In this document: positions 63,251 through 64,000 of the stretch, one piece after another | How the letters are laid out: every line of letters begins with the position of its first letter | Position numbering within the stretch: position 1 is the stretch's first letter | DNA from: Coturnix japonica | Lineage: Eukaryota > Chordata > Aves > Galliformes > Phasianidae | Length of the DNA stretch: 64,000 bases | Reading direction: 5' to 3' | Assembly: GCF_001577835.2 (NCBI RefSeq) | Contig: NC_029529.1 | Coordinates: 8,744,157-8,808,156, forward strand | Notes under the pieces: model-generated | Database searches by the model: none | What the model saw: only the letters and a program-made list of their open reading frames with translations | What the model was told of the DNA's origin: nothing | Translations under genes and position numbers: made by a program

Positions 63251-63655
63251 ATGAGGAAAATTGGCTGCGCTCTCCTGGTACTCCAAGCTCTTCTTGCGCC
63301 TTTGGATCTTGTTTGTGGAGCAGAGAAGAATTATCCTGTCCTGAACATTGCAGTCATTCTGGGAAGGACCAAGGATATCACGGAGAGGGATATCAGATCT
63401 CTCTGGACCAGGGAGATGTCAGCAGACCTGACCGTTGATGTCAATGTAGTGACCCTTCTGGTGAACCAGACTGACCCTAAAAGCATCATAACACATGTTT
63501 GCGACTTGATGTCAGGTACCAAGATCCATGGAGTGGTTTTTGGAGACGACACTGATCAGGAGGCAGTAGCTCAGATTTTGGATTTTATTTCATCTCAGAC
63601 TTCTATTCCAATTCTTGGAATTCATGGCGGGGCCTCCATGATAATGGCTGATAAG
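63251..63655 (+). CDS. GRIN2A: NMDA receptor subunit GluN2A (epsilon-1), first coding exon, partial
   Basis: The exon encodes residues 1-135 and ends in phase 0 at a GT donor (AAG then GTAGGA) after ASMIMADK, where mammalian GRIN2A coding exon 1 also ends after 138 residues (recalled). Residues 1-23 form a signal peptide with a hydrophobic core [11 protein letters not shown] and likely cleavage before AEK. The rest is the start of the bilobed amino-terminal domain, beginning LNIAVILG. Visible landmarks are N72-Q-T (conserved glycosylation site), Cys84, [22 protein letters not shown] and ILGIHGG with His125. [18 protein letters not shown] and HVCDLMSG match GRIN2A much better than GRIN2B, C or D. 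GluN2A pairs with GluN1 to form the glutamate-binding half of postsynaptic NMDA receptors. The ATG is chosen because of its A at -3 and alignment with the mammalian start. Unusually, human His42 and His44 are Arg39 and Lys41 here. The gene continues beyond the window. Confidence 0.97.
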
Positions 63656-64000
63656 GTAGGAAGTTTATTCAAAGCCTTTGCTACTCTAATGCACTTCAGT
63701 GTAAGAATAACCTTAATGATCTCTTTTTACTTTAAGAAAAGAACATAAGCAGGTATTATTTATGAGCATGGCAGAATAGCATATATAGACATGACTGTAT
63801 TTAAGGACAGTAGTAGTAACAGGGCATTTATATCAGACTGAACTCTTGTGATCTACTATGGTCTATAATTTACATAAGCTTGCAAACTTATAGTCCCTGT
63901 ATTAATTGAATTAATCTTTCACTAACCAGATACTTCCAACGTCCTGCTATAGCTCACAAAAACCCACAAAGCATTGTCAGAGCCCCGGAGGTAATGACAA
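63656..64000 (+). other. GRIN2A: Start of GRIN2A intron after first coding exon
   Basis: AT-rich sequence following the GTAGGA donor. The GluN2A frame stays open for 30 more codons into the intron, but the similarity to GluN2A stops exactly at the donor, so this extension is not coding. Nothing else is recognised before the window ends. Confidence 0.85.

Noticed and set aside
63656-63748. Extension of the GluN2A frame past residue 135
   Set aside because: Similarity to GluN2A ends exactly at a GT donor used at the same place in mammals. The following 30 codons are intronic read-through.

Overview
The window reads as vertebrate nuclear DNA, most likely from a bird and possibly a galliform. 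The only interspersed repeats I could place are a few short, 5'-truncated CR1 LINE fragments. Genes are split by GT-AG introns, promoters sit in CpG islands, and the two recognisable genes lie about 31 kb apart. From memory the human spacing of the same genes on 16p13 is several hundred kb, so the locus is compact.

Layout. 1-14.1 kb is AT-rich non-coding DNA with two CR1 3' ends, an (ATT)n microsatellite at 11.93-12.01 kb and no exon I can support. A CpG island at about 14.1-14.97 kb holds the likely promoter and untranslated first exon of EMP2, with a strong donor at 14704. Intron 1 runs about 12 kb. Four coding exons between 26.71 and 30.49 kb join in phase into a complete 167-residue EMP2 tetraspan protein. 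Its 3' UTR probably runs to a polyadenylation signal near 32.89 kb. From there to about 59.2 kb the sequence is AT-rich and intergenic, with two more CR1 fragments and simple repeats. A third CR1 fragment at 59.2-59.4 kb precedes a second, larger CpG island (about 59.8-62.06 kb), which is the promoter and untranslated leader of GRIN2A. The first coding exon of GRIN2A lies at 63233-63655. It encodes the signal peptide and first 135 residues of the NMDA-receptor subunit GluN2A; the rest of the gene lies beyond the window.

EMP2 and GRIN2A are neighbours in the same relative orientation in mammals, where ATF7IP2 lies between them. I find no recognisable ATF7IP2 here. The two genes are not known to work together; their adjacency is conserved synteny.

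Three observations deserve most attention. First, the two histidines near the start of mammalian GluN2A that have been tied to high-affinity zinc inhibition (human His42 and His44) are Arg39 and Lys41 here, while the later zinc ligand His128 is kept as His125. Second, if the leader splices as its consensus sites suggest, an open reading frame of about 144 codons crosses three exons and overlaps the GRIN2A start out of frame. Third, an upstream ATG in the same leader reads in frame into GluN2A. No RNA gene, CRISPR array or endogenous retrovirus was recognised.
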